From the NCBI GenBank assembly GCA_021442155.1, contig CM038216.1, positions 93,359,666 through 93,423,665 on the forward strand: a DNA stretch of 64,000 bases, read 5' to 3'. Position 1 is the stretch's first letter; the number at the start of each line of letters is the position of its first letter. The DNA is from Cymbidium sinense. Taxonomy: Eukaryota > Streptophyta > Magnoliopsida > Asparagales > Orchidaceae. A program made the translations under genes and the position numbers. The notes under the pieces were generated by a model, which did not search any database, had not been told where the DNA came from, and saw only the letters and a list, made by a program, of their open reading frames with translations. This document shows, in pieces, positions 38,216 to 48,700 of the stretch.

Positions 38216-38674
38216 AATGGGGCAGAACCTTGATGAACATCACCATCAACTAGGCTCAATCTAGATTTGATGGTGGAGGCAAAAGTGGAGGCGGTAATTA
38301 TCATAGTGGTGGTGGGGGATATGGAGGTGTTGGTGGATATGAAGGTGGTGGTTGGAGCAGTGGTGGTTATGGAGGTGGAGTGACAGGTTATAGCCATGGT
38401 GGTGGTGAGGGGGGAGATGATATGATGTGGATCCCACTACTACTTGAGGGGAGGGGTTGATGTGAACTAGAGAAATAGAAGAATGGCCATCCAATCTGCA
38501 CAAAAAGTGTCTTTACAAGAAAAATCCTACTTATCTAAGTTTTCTAATTGGCTCTATGGGTGCGCATTTTTAATCTATGTCATCTCATGTGTCTTAGAAA
38601 ACTTGGGATGCTACTTGGTTGATGAAATCAAAAAAGAAATATTGAATCTAAATTTGTTCTCTATGTCAAAAAAA
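38216..38674 (+). pseudogene. GRP retropseudogene fragment G
   Basis: The fragment starts at the same residue as copies A, C and F (NG.QNLD, with a small deletion removing the GR of GRNIT), then ITIN-stop-AQSRFDGGGKSGGGNYHSGGGG and GGYEGGGWSSGGYGGG. The first of these is written here in two parts: ITIN-stop-AQSRFDGGG and KSGGGNYHSGGGG. The C-terminus has TAG in place of the Trp of GNWRN. The 3' UTR is present and ends in AAAAAAA at 38,668-38,674. It is the last unit before array B ends at about 38,945. Predicted His-rich minus-strand frames here are antisense shadows. Confidence 0.87.
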
Positions 38675-38944
38675 TATCCTTAAACCAAAACCTAAATAAA
38701 ACTTAAAAAACACAAACTAAACCCCCAAACCTTAAACCTAAAACCCTAAACCTAAACCTAAACCTAAAACCCTAAACCCTAAACCTTAAACCCTAAAATC
38801 CACAAACTCTAAACTGACAACCTAAACCATAAACCATAAACTCCAAACCAACATTAAACTACCCTAAACTTTAAACTAACCCTAACAAACCTAAACCCCT
38901 AAACCCTAAACCTAAACTAACCTAAACTAACCCTAAACTTTGAA

Positions 38945-40600
38945 TAAAGATGTCAGAGTAGATCTAAAGAATGACTAATCTAACATAGTTATGGTAGCTA
39001 AAGAAAATGCCTTCAAGAGACTTTCCCCTTATTAGAGATTTGAATACAAACCCTAACCTAAATCATATTACCATATATTATAGTATAATGTAGCATCATA
39101 TATTTGAGCATGTAGTGATGTGTTTTGGATGTTCTAAGATGTTTTGAAATGTTTTAGTATGTTATGGTATTGTGCCCTATAGTCTATATTAATATAAATC
39201 ATAAAAATATTGATTTAATAAATTAGATAATGAAATTTGTTAAATTTGAAGTGGGGATTAGGTTGTTGTACCAAAGGTGTGCTATGCCATATGTACTCTA
39301 ATAAGTAAGATTTTATGTTCAAAATAAATATTATATGTTGTAGCATTGTATCACATCATATATCATAATATATTATTCTGTGCATTTTAAATTCTTTTAT
39401 TATTTTACAATCATGCGTTACACTAGAATTTTTATAAAATGTTGATTTAGACTTTAAAATGGTGGAATTTGGCCAAATTCATAATAAGTAGAGCATGGCA
39501 TCATAATATATTATTTCAATTTAAAATATGTAAGTGATCGACTAAAATATATAGTTTTTATTGTTTAAACTAATTTAATGATTTTTATCTTAAGCAATCC
39601 CTTGTGATGTGATATGCAATATAATAAAATATAATATGTTATAGTGTATTATAATATAAGATGCCATAACATAGTGCAGCATCATGCATTATAGCATACT
39701 ATTGTGTATAACTGCTTGTTGTTTAGCATATTTTAGTTTGGTATTGTATGAAGTAGTAGAGTTTGTACTAGTATAAATCATAAAAATTTTGATTTATAGG
39801 CTGAGATGATGGGATTTCACAAAATTTAAGGTAAGCTTTAGGGAACATCATTGGGGGTGTGCTATGGTGTGTCATTTAATCAAAAGAATGGAATTTTGCA
39901 TCCAAAATAAATGTTCATTTTTCAACCAGATTTTATAATTTTTTTGCTTAAAGTGATTCATTTTAAGGTGTAATGTAAGATAATATATTATATGAAAGCA
40001 TACTAAAATATAATGTACATAACAATATAACTTCACATATACATGAATGTGGCGGTGTGTTACTAAATGTTATTGTACATTTTAGTATGTTTTACTTTTG
40101 TTATAATACATTGGGTCAAAACTCACAAAAATGTTAATTTGAAGGTTGAGATGGAAAATTTTGGCCAAATTCATAGCACACCAAGGACACCAAAATTATG
40201 CTATTTTGTACATTTCTAATAGAAAATAACAATTTTACAACCAAAATGAATATTATTCATATTTTGAGAAAATTTTATTATTTATTCCTTTTAAGTGATT
40301 CTAATGAGGTATAGTGTTAGATAATATTTTATATTATAGAAAATTATAATATAACATCATATATTATAATATAATATAATGTCTTAATTCACAGAATAAT
40401 ATGTATAGTTAGTTTGAGCTTTTCACAAATCATAAAATTGATTACAATGTTAAGATGATGTAATTTGAATGAATACATTGTTAGGCATTTGGTTGAAGTA
40501 TTAAAGGTGTGCATAAGAGAAGAGATAAGATTTGAAGAGAATTCTATGTCAAGGACATGGAGGGAGATCCATAGGGAACACACATGCATTGGACATGACA
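38945..40600 (+). repeat. Degenerate tandem repeat, period about 0.24-0.35 kb
   Basis: After the array ends, at least five diverged monomers follow. Landmarks are AAATCATAAAAATTTTGATTTA followed by GAGATGATGGAATTTGGCCAAA, starting near 39,195, 39,430, 39,775, 40,110 and 40,420. Each is preceded by an ATAATATAATGTAGCATCATA stretch and a TGTTTTAGTATGTT word. Spacing is 235, 345, 335 and 310 bp. It could be an old satellite or tandem repeats in an LTR. No coding signal. Confidence 0.65.
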
Positions 40601-42599
40601 TGAGGGAATGTCCTTAGAAGAAGAAAATCTGTTGGGGATAAAGTTTGAATTTGATTTGATTATATGATTTATGGAAAAAAAGATCTACTAGGGATAAGAA
40701 TCTATAATCCACTAGGGATTAAGATCGAATTGACTTTAATTTATTATGTTTTAATTGATGTGGAGGCATATCTGCTAGAGATATGGGCTCAAGTCTGGGG
40801 TATATGAACCTTCCACTAGGGAAGCAAGTTCAGCTATCCGCTGGGGATTGGATTTGAGTTTGATTTCATAGATTTGTTTGGGGATGTATCCAGAATAAGA
40901 GTTTGGTTGGATTTCTTCAATTTAGACTCTATTGGGGGAGTTGGTTTAATTTGGCTCCAGGAGGTTGGTTTTGAATTTATTTGTTTGTGACTTATTTATA
41001 TATGATTTGGGGCTCCACTAAGAAAAATTAGATTGGGTTTAATTTAGTTTGAGTTAACGTATAGACTCTATCGGTGTGCGATTTACCCATTGAGAAGGGG
41101 CTATATCAACTTTGACTTTTCTCATGTTTAAAAATTCAAAGGGATAACCTACCGGTTGCGGGGTTGAGCTAGCTAACCTAAGGGGTTTTTCTTTCAGTGT
41201 GCAAAGACTGTGCTATAAAGAAGGCATAATAGACTTACATTTTCCAAAGTGATGAACACAACAGGTGACACTGTTGAATGCACAACAAATCAAATCGACC
41301 TAGGGTGACTATTAGTGAATGCTGGGGACTTATGTCAACTCAAAAGTAGTGATTAATTTTATCTTAATTTCATGTGATTTGATATGGTTTTATTTGGTTT
41401 AGTTTGATTTTGAATTGATATATTCATTAGGGATATGAGCTCGATCAAATTTGATAGATTTATTTTATGGACCATGTTGGTGTGATGGACCCACTTGAGA
41501 GCTATATTGGACTTGTCTATCTCGATTTACAAATCCAAAGGGATAGTCTACTTGTGGGGTAGAGCTAGCCAACCTAAGGGATTGCCTGTGCAATGGATGC
41601 TAGGAAGAAGGCATAGACTTACATCTTTTAAATAGGGAAAAGCTGCGGGGTGACTGTTGGTAGCATCAAACTTGACTTAGGGGTGACTCTTGAGTGAATG
41701 GTGGGGACTTATATCAACTCAAGTAGTCAATAATTTCTATAAGAGTTTTATTGACACGCCTAAAGATAGGATGCTTTCTTGGAAAAGGTATTGCTAGGGG
41801 TGTCCTCTAATCCACAAGTGAATATATATTTTATTTATATGTTTGTGTGGACCTGTTGGTGTGTAAGGATCACTGCGAGAAAGGGCTATGTCGGTGACCT
41901 ATCTCATATTTACTAGACAAATGGGAGAATCTACACATCCACAGGGGTGGTTACTAGGAAAGAGGCGTCAATCGATAGTAACTTCGGGTAGTGTCTAAAT
42001 TGGGTCACAAAGGATGTGATCCAAATATAGTGCCCATAGGAGGTGCTACAGGCGTTATCGAGCCATGAAAACTATAAATATGTGGCCAACTCAAGAAAGA
42101 AAGCATAGCAGACTTGCATCTACCATGAGTGGTGTATCCTGAGGTGCGAGAACCAACCAACCTAAAGTGTATTTATCAATATGAGTGGTGTTTTCATCAG
42201 CATAGTGAGAACCAACCAACCTAAGGTGCTCGTCGATGTGCAATGATTAATTTGGAAAGAAAGCATGTTGGATTACAACTTTCCAAGTAAGCGACGAGTA
42301 GTACATCGGGTGACACACACTAGCGGTAGTACGTCGACCTAGAGCCACGTGAGTGAGTGTCATTGGGGTGTTATCTCAACTTCGAGTTTCAGATAAAAGA
42401 TATGTGTTTATTTATATGTTTGTGTTTGGTTTGTGTTTGTATTGTGTCAATGAATGATAGGATCTTTGCTGGGTTCTTTACACCTACCCAAAACACATCA
42501 TGTAGATTCACAACAAGAACACTTTCAACATGGAAGAGATTGAATTCAAAAAATTTTCATTGATGATAATTATTTTCAAACATGATTTATAATTTTTCT
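40601..42599 (-). repeat. Block of direct repeats next to the integrase end (possible gypsy 3' LTR)
   Basis: Three diverged copies of a module of about 0.3-0.55 kb are seen at about 41,040-41,400, 41,480-41,760 and 41,840-42,395. Shared words are GGTGTG..GGA.C.ACT, AAAGGGATA..CTAC, GAGCTAGC.AACCTAAGGG, GAAGGCATA..AGACTTACAT and GGGGACTTATRTCAACTC. A shorter word close to ATCCACTAGGGAT recurs at 40,627, 40,682, 40,707, 40,769, 40,811 and 40,836. Two near-identical GAGAACCAACCAACCTAA words lie 59 bp apart (42,149 and 42,208). It lies just downstream, on the minus strand, of integrase sequence, where the element's 3' UTR and LTR should be. I could not define matching LTR ends, so the assignment is tentative. 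The 68-residue frame at 42,357 is not a gene. Confidence 0.5.
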
Positions 42600-43042
42600 T
42601 TAAGTAGAGCCCATTGATTAGAAGCATTGAGCTCTCTCAGTATGATTAATAAGTGATAAGATTTTGGTAGGCCTTCTTTATGGTAAAGGGCCTTCCCAAG
42701 TGGGTTAAAACTTGCCTCCCATCTTACGATAGCAATAATGTCTCCTTAGAACTAAAATAAGCTCTACTTGAAAAGCTCTAGGATGGACCAACTTGTTGTG
42801 AGCTTGAATTATTTTAGCTTTGTACAACTTGAGGTTTCAGCATGACCGTAGGCATCTCTCCTCCAAACCTTTGATCTCTTCTAACCGCAACTTGGTGTTC
42901 TGCTCTGTTGTGATCTTGCTATCCACAGCTATCCTAAGTGATGGGAGTTAGACTTCTAATGGTAGAATAGCTTCACACCCATACACTAAGAAGAAAGGAA
43001 GGCGAGTTAGAGTTATATATGTGGTGTGGTAGGCCCAAGGCT
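42600..43042 (-). pseudogene. Integrase C-terminal domain (locus 2)
   Basis: Across several frames the minus strand reads FFLVYGCEAILPLEV, LPSLRI, EERC and LHKAK-like words, VLRRHYCY.KMGGKF.PTWEGP and INGLYLKKNY. This matches the tail of plant gypsy integrases: (P)F.LVYG.EA.LP.E, then VL+..., G+F.P.WEGP, and the final LNG..LK+YY. It ends near 42,600. Stops and frameshifts occur about every 30-60 bp. Confidence 0.7.
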
Positions 43043-43699
43043 TCAACTACTCATGGCCTTGTACTTGTTGTTATGTGTCTTCTTGATATTTGGATGAGAG
43101 TTTTGTTGAAGGCTTCTGCTAAGCCATTTTCCCTCGGGTAGTTGATGGTAGAATATCTCCATTCTATAATATGTCTCTAGGAAAAGTTGTTGATCTTTGT
43201 ACTCTTGAATGCATAACATTATCAGATATAATTCATCGCGGCACTCTGAACCTATATACAATATGGTTCCTAAAAAACTGGAGCACATGCGGAGCTGTGA
43301 CATCTCTAAGTAGAATTGCCTTTGACCATTTAGAAAAGTAGCAAAGCTAAGATAAAGATAATCCTTAGAAGAAGGAGGATCAATCAAACCCACTATGTCG
43401 GTACCCCAACACTTGAATGGCCATGAGGCCAATGTAGGATGTAGAATGTTGGGTGGTTGGTGTAGGACCACACCATGTATTTGACATTGGTGGCATCGCC
43501 TTGCCATATCCATGTAATATTTAATCATCAAAGGCCAGTAGTATCCTAGTCTCTTGATCTTGGCTTTCATCTTCGGACTGGATTGGTTGGCTTCACATAA
43601 TCTTAAATGTACCTCAGTCACGATCTTACAGGCTTTGTGCTTGTCTAAACAACAAAACCACATATGATCAAAAGACGGTATAAGACCATCCAAGAGCAT
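43043..43699 (-). pseudogene. Integrase zinc-binding and catalytic core (locus 2)
   Basis: In the 218-residue frame, the HHCC zinc domain shows His31, then ANQ where the second His should be (Gln39), and Cys69-x2-Cys72 in RRCHQCQIH; GYYWP is at 52-56. The catalytic core begins at PFKCWGTDIVG with the first Asp at residue 101. After about residue 155 the true frame shifts: the neighbouring frame carries IISDN (second Asp) and YPRENGLAEAFNKTL (catalytic Glu). The D, D and E residues therefore survive, but in separate frames. The family function is joining element cDNA to host DNA. Confidence 0.85.
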
Positions 43700-43735
43700 A
43701 GGAAAGTACTCTCTTCATCGATGGACTTGGGACTT

Positions 43736-44335
43736 CTATTTAGGTAGTTTGTATTTATTTAGGTAATCCATGAATTGTTGCCTCCAATCTAACTTCTCAT
43801 CCTTCTTGGCAATGGCAACCTCCCCTTCAAGAGAGTACTTTTTGATGAGTTTAATATCAATAAGGCATAAGACTTGTCTATTTTGGACCTTTATTAATAT
43901 GAACTCATCCTCCAAACATGCCAACTCCTTGAAAAGCTTGGCTAAAGCATATGCTATGGCATTCTCTCCTCGAGGAATCTTATAAATGGTAACCTCTAGG
44001 ATTTGGGGCAACAACTCCATGGTGTACTTGTGGTAGTGATGGAGCTTAGGCTTTATAACCTTATAGGACCCAGCTATTTGGTTGATAACTAGCTGAGAAT
44101 CCCCGAAGATGATGATGTTCTGGATGCTTAGAGTAATGGCTAACTCCAGACCAGCAATCAGAGCCTCATATTCAACTTCATTGTTGGTACAAGGATTGGA
44201 TAGATGATATGAGAATCTGATCACATCATGGTCTGGAGTTAAGAGAACTATTCCTACCCTTGCCTTTCTTGGAATAGTAGATTGTGGTTCTTCTCCTCTT
44301 TAAGAGGAAGCCACACCATCAAAGTACATCTCTTA
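43736..44335 (-). pseudogene. RNase H domain (locus 2)
   Basis: It starts MYFDGVASS near 44,330 with the first catalytic Asp, then a stop. The 162-residue frame continues FSYHLSNPCTNNEVEYEALI (catalytic Glu in VEYEAL), AGLELAITLSIQNIIIFGDS (second Asp) and QLVINQIAGSYKV. The usual HADALA motif is changed to IAYALA, so the last active-site Asp is Tyr. RNase H would remove the RNA template during reverse transcription. This copy could not. Confidence 0.85.
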
Positions 44336-45310
44336 GCGGTGAATGCTAGTATCCTCTAAATTCATGATTTGTTCATCGGGGAGATCATCACTAAGAGAGT
44401 CGGCAGAAGTGGGGTTAAGATATAGTGCTTGTCCTTTCGCACGGAGGGTACAAAGGTAATGTTAAACTGTGAGAAGATCATGGACCATCGTGCCAACCAT
44501 CCAGATAGCATCGACCATGTCATGAGATACTATAGTGGATTAATCCTAGAGATTAAGTTCACCTTATGAGGAAGCATGTAGTGCTGTAGCTTTTGGGATG
44601 CAAAGATTAAGCTAAGCAATGATTCTAAATGGGTGGATAATTAGCCTCGAGATTAGATGATGGCTGAGGTAGTATAGTGCACTTTCCTTCCATTTATTAT
44701 TGGCTTGGGCCAACAAAGCACTAAGGGAGTCATCTAATGCGAGTAAAGTATGAGTGGCTTGCGGATAGAGGCCGCTAGAACTGACAACGTCATCATGTAA
44801 TGCTTGAAGTCTTCGAAGGCAAGCTCACACTTATCATCCCACTTGAACTTGGCATCCTTTTTTGACAAGTTTTGAGAATGGCTAACATATTCTTAATAGG
44901 TTGGATATAAAGCATATTAGATATGCTAACCACCCTTGGAATGATCTGAGTTTGAGTTAAACTTTTATACGGTGGCATTTCTAATATCAACTTGATCTTC
45001 TCCCGATCAATTTTAATTTCGTGGTGTTGGACAACAAATCCAAGGAATTTCCTTGAAGTTACTATGAATGCATACTTCAAGGGGTTCATTTTGAGGTTAA
45101 ATTGTCTTAAATGTTTGAAAACTACTCTCAAGTCAAAGAGATGGTCTTCTTTTCTCTACTTTTTGAGATCATTGACATAGCCTCGACTTGATGATGAATG
45201 AGTTCATCGAAGATTTGATAGCACTATATAGCACTTTTTTTAAGGATAAAGGGCTTGACCATATAGCAATAGATTATGATCAGGGTTCTAAAAGTAGTGT
45301 TTATTTTATC
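44336..45310 (-). pseudogene. Reverse transcriptase, C-terminal half and connection (locus 2)
   Basis: The minus strand reads IFDELIHHQVEA, then the catalytic box as YVND at 45,168-45,179 instead of YVDD. It continues KEDHLFDLRVVFKHLRQF, NLKMNPLKYAFIVTSRKFLG, FVVQHHEIKIDREKIKLILE and MPPYKSLTQ. After frameshifts come KFKWDDKCELAFEDFKHYM, VLAASIRKPLILY, LQHYMLPHKVNLISRINPL and WLARWSMIFSQFNITFVPS, the thumb/connection region. Asp-to-Asn in the catalytic box and many stops make it inactive. Confidence 0.87.
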
Positions 45311-45339
45311 TTCAGTGGCTATCTTTATTTGGAATCTAA

Positions 45340-45735
45340 TGTGAGGCTCCACTTCCTCCTCCAAGTCTATTTCCGCTCCCTTTTATTTTCTTTTTCAGTT
45401 TCTCTTTTCTTTTCTTTATCTCTCTTTCTTTTCTTTTCTTTATTTTAAACTTTGGCCAAGTTCATGAGAATAGACTTGTTGACTTTGTGGGAGGTAGTAA
45501 GTTGCATCCTCATATATGCGCTTGAAATGACTTAAGATCTCCTTTGACATGATAGACGATCCTACCTCTGACAAACTTCATATACTGATGTAGAGAAGAT
45601 GGAACTATGTTATTCTCATGTATCCATGATCTCCCAAGCAAAGCTTTGAAAGATGTATCTCAGTCTATATTGTGAAACTTGGCTTCGATCTTCCAATCAC
45701 CTATCACCTAGGGCAACACTATGGAGCCTAAGGCT
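45340..45735 (-). pseudogene. Protease C-terminal end and linker (locus 2)
   Basis: Minus-strand words LGRSWIHENNIVPSSLHQ and FVRGRIVYHVKGDLKSF are the GRPWIH end of gypsy protease and the following linker. The pyrimidine tract at 45,370-45,450 corresponds to the one at 12,640-12,730. The protease reading stops at GCCTAAGGCT, the same insertion point used in locus 1. Confidence 0.75.
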
Positions 45736-48700
45736 TATTGACCTCACTTTTGGAGTGCGGTTTCAATATTCCCATTTTAGATTTAGGAGTCTTCTAGATA
45801 CTAAGACTTCCATAGTCATAAGACACTTCTAACAATTAGGTAAACACTTTAACTAAAGACTTAGAAGGGTTAACCATAGGGTTGGTTATGCCTTGATTAG
45901 GATAATCCACCTACCCTACAACCCAAATCCAATCCATGTTCACCTTCTCAAACCAAACATCAAGTTCAATTCAAACATCAAATTCAAATCCAAATCCAAA
46001 CCCAAATTCAAAAACCAAATGATTGAAGCCCATGATCAAATCCAAACTTGAAACCCTTCTAAGCCATATGACCTATCCACGGACTTAGCCAAATTTTAAT
46101 CTAAATCAATCCAAAATCAATTGATTTTCTCATAATCATTTTATATTTTCAATCATCTTCCTAAATATAAATCAAATCTACATTCAAATGATCAAAACTA
46201 AATGAAACTAAATCAAATTAAATTAAAACCCTTCTTAAGCCATATAACCTATCCCACTGACTTAGCCAAATCTTAATCCAAATTAAGTCAAACTCAATTG
46301 ATTTTCTCCCAAATCAATCATATTTTCAATAATCTTCACAAATTTAAATGAAATATACATTTAAATCATCAAAATTAAATCAAAATCAAAATCCAAACTT
46401 AGCCACATGACTCAACTCCATGGACTTAGCCAAATTCCATCATTCCAAAACCCAAATTCAATTGATTTTCTCATGAATCAATCATGCCTTCAATCATATT
46501 CACAAATATAAATGAAATCTAGTCATCAAGGCAAACCAAAATCAACCCAAATCAGACCCAACCCATTTGACTTGAAATGTTCAAAAGAACCCAAACCCAT
46601 TTGAACCCAAGCTAATCACAATTGAATTTATATATCAATCCCAAATCCATATCTAAACTTAACTAAATCAAACTCAGCCCAAAATAAAACCAACTAAAGC
46701 CAATTGGTCCACTTGACCCAAAGTGGCCAATTGACCTATTTGAGCCAAGTTCTAATCTTTCCCAAATTGGATTGAACCAAACCCATCAAAACCTCCCATC
46801 ATGATTGTTGATCACCCTAGTTTGATCAATTATCACAAATTAGGTCAAACCAAGTCAACTTGGTCATTTGACCAAGTCAACTTAACTCATATGAACCCAA
46901 ACTAGCCAAATTGTAACCTAAGATTCAAATCCCTTGAAACCAATGTTTCATACCAAATCAAAATCATTATTTGAATATGACTTGACCATCGGTTGAGTGA
47001 AACCAAACCCAATTGGTCCTCTTGACCCAAGTTGACCCAAATTGACCTAAAAGACCAAATTGGGTCAAATCAAAATATAAATCAAATTGATTTGCAACTA
47101 ATGACAAGTTCATTCTAAATTGATTGTTGAACTTGACCAAAGCCATGATTGGACCAATTGAATTGACCTACTTATTGACCTAAATGTTCAAGTTGGTCTA
47201 AAGAAAACCAACTCCAAATTAATTGAAATCAAAGCTACAATAATCTTCTATTGGTCAACTAAACCCAAACCAACAGTCAATTTTACCAATTTGGTCAAAT
47301 TGGTCTTAACTTTGACCCAAATGAATTCAAATGAGCCAAAATCAAATCTAAGCCAAACTAAACCAAAAAAATTGAACCAAAACATCCCAAATGATCATAT
47401 GAACTTGATCCAACCTTTGGTTTGACCCCATTTGACCAATTGGTCAACATGACTAACTAATTTGACCTAAATGAGTCAAATTGAGCCTAACTAACCAAAT
47501 CAACTCAATTGACTTGAAATTTGGGCTAACCCACTTTTGGCTTATTGCAAATCTACCCAAATCAAATCAATGCTAAATGATCATTCTACCTTTGGGTCAA
47601 GGGCATCACATGAGACAAATCACCCATGTATAAGTGGTCATTTCCATTACTTGGTACTTTGGCTCTCCCAATGGTCCACATGAACACCCCCCTCATTTCT
47701 ACTTGAAACACGTACCCCCTCATTTCCCTTTAGACACCCCTCATTCCTCAAACATACAAAAAATCATTCATCAGCCACTTCTACACTTGAGTCAATTTCT
47801 TGAGCCATTCCCAAGCTCCCAAGCTCATTCTTGATCAAAAAAATTCCATTCTCATCGTATACTCCCATTTCGACCAATTCTCTATTTCTCCATCAAACTC
47901 AAATTAACTTTGCACCTTCCTAGGCCTCATCGAGCAAGAATGAATCATCTCCAAAGATTTTTGAGCACTAGAGGTAGGATTTCGATCAAAGTTAAGCTCT
48001 AAATCATTGATTTGTGGCCTTCTGAATGAACATCGAGGAATTGATCCAATTGCTCAAATAGGGCTTCATCCACTAGATGAAGCTTCCTCAATCATTGCTA
48101 CCGGTCTTGAGCAAGGTATGCTTCCAAAAATCCTTAGGCAAAATTAGGTTGGAGCTTTTGAAGAAAATGTGCATCTCATGTGATCTTGATAATTAGATCC
48201 CTCCGTCGATGTCATGAAGGATGTGGGAGTTGATCTAGCTTCAGTAAGATCAAAACAAGTGAGCAATGGCGGACGGACTCCATTCTCCCTCACTCGCATG
48301 ATGTTAGATCATGCATCATTCATTTCGCATGATCAGAATGGACGGTCATGATTAGATCAGCTAGATTGATCTAATTTAATCCTATTAATCTATGAGATTA
48401 ATCATAATTGTCTAATCTTAGCTTCGGATGGACTAGAAAGCATGTCCACCACCATCACAAAGGTCGGATAAGTTTTAAGTAGCCAATCACGTGCCATGTG
48501 GAAAGCATTGCATCACATTGCCAGGATTAGGCAATTAAAGCTTAATTAATCATTTTAATGGTGAAACTCTAAAAATCTTAAAAATCATAGAAATAAAAAT
48601 GCAAATAAATACTCATTTTAAAGATATTTCAGTGGAGAATTAATTAAAAATGATCTTAACTAAATTTACATAGTAATTAAACTTTATTTACAAAATTGAT

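Larger units (their letters stand above)
22737..38944 (+). repeat. Telomere-like higher-order array B
   Basis: This array has the same composition, orientation and unit design as the one at the left end of the window. Boundary motifs are seen near 23,139, 24,868, 26,373, 27,598, 29,593, 31,483, 32,737, 33,500, 34,410, 36,064, 36,963 and 37,984. Units with a GRP retrocopy are long (about 1.5-1.9 kb), except the last, which is cut off. Most units without one are about 0.76-1.25 kb; the exceptions hold a unique island (23.2-23.9 kb) or a GRP tail (28.2 kb). Runs of successive unit lengths resemble array A (about 1.5, 1.2, 2.0, 1.9, 1.25 kb here against 1.5, 1.25, 1.9, 1.7, 1.0 kb there), so the two may once have been continuous or duplicated. 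The left edge is an abrupt junction with gag sequence at 22,736. The right edge is an abrupt change at about 38,945. Confidence 0.9.
42600..45735 (-). mobile_element. Ty3/gypsy retrotransposon remnant, locus 2 (PR end-RT-RNase H-INT)
   Basis: The same element family as at 11-22.7 kb, in the same orientation. Minus-strand order is protease end and linker (45.7-45.34 kb), RT from just before the YVDD box (45.31 kb), RNase H (44.33 kb) and integrase (43.7-42.6 kb). This is the Ty3/gypsy order (RT-RH-INT). Compared with locus 1, about 1.3 kb covering the linker and RT N-terminus is missing between about 45,310 and 45,340. The two loci overlap and complement each other: locus 1 has gag to mid-RT, and locus 2 has RT to integrase. 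All frames are broken. Confidence 0.9.

Noticed and set aside
38164..38503. Thr/Ser/His-rich minus-strand frames (77 and 80 residues)
   Set aside because: Antisense of the GGT/GGA-rich GRP tail (ACC/CAC/TCC codons), as also at 10,942-11,148.
42357..42563. 68-residue + strand open frame before the integrase end
   Set aside because: Cys/Phe-rich, no recognised domain, located in the direct-repeat block on the strand opposite to the element.
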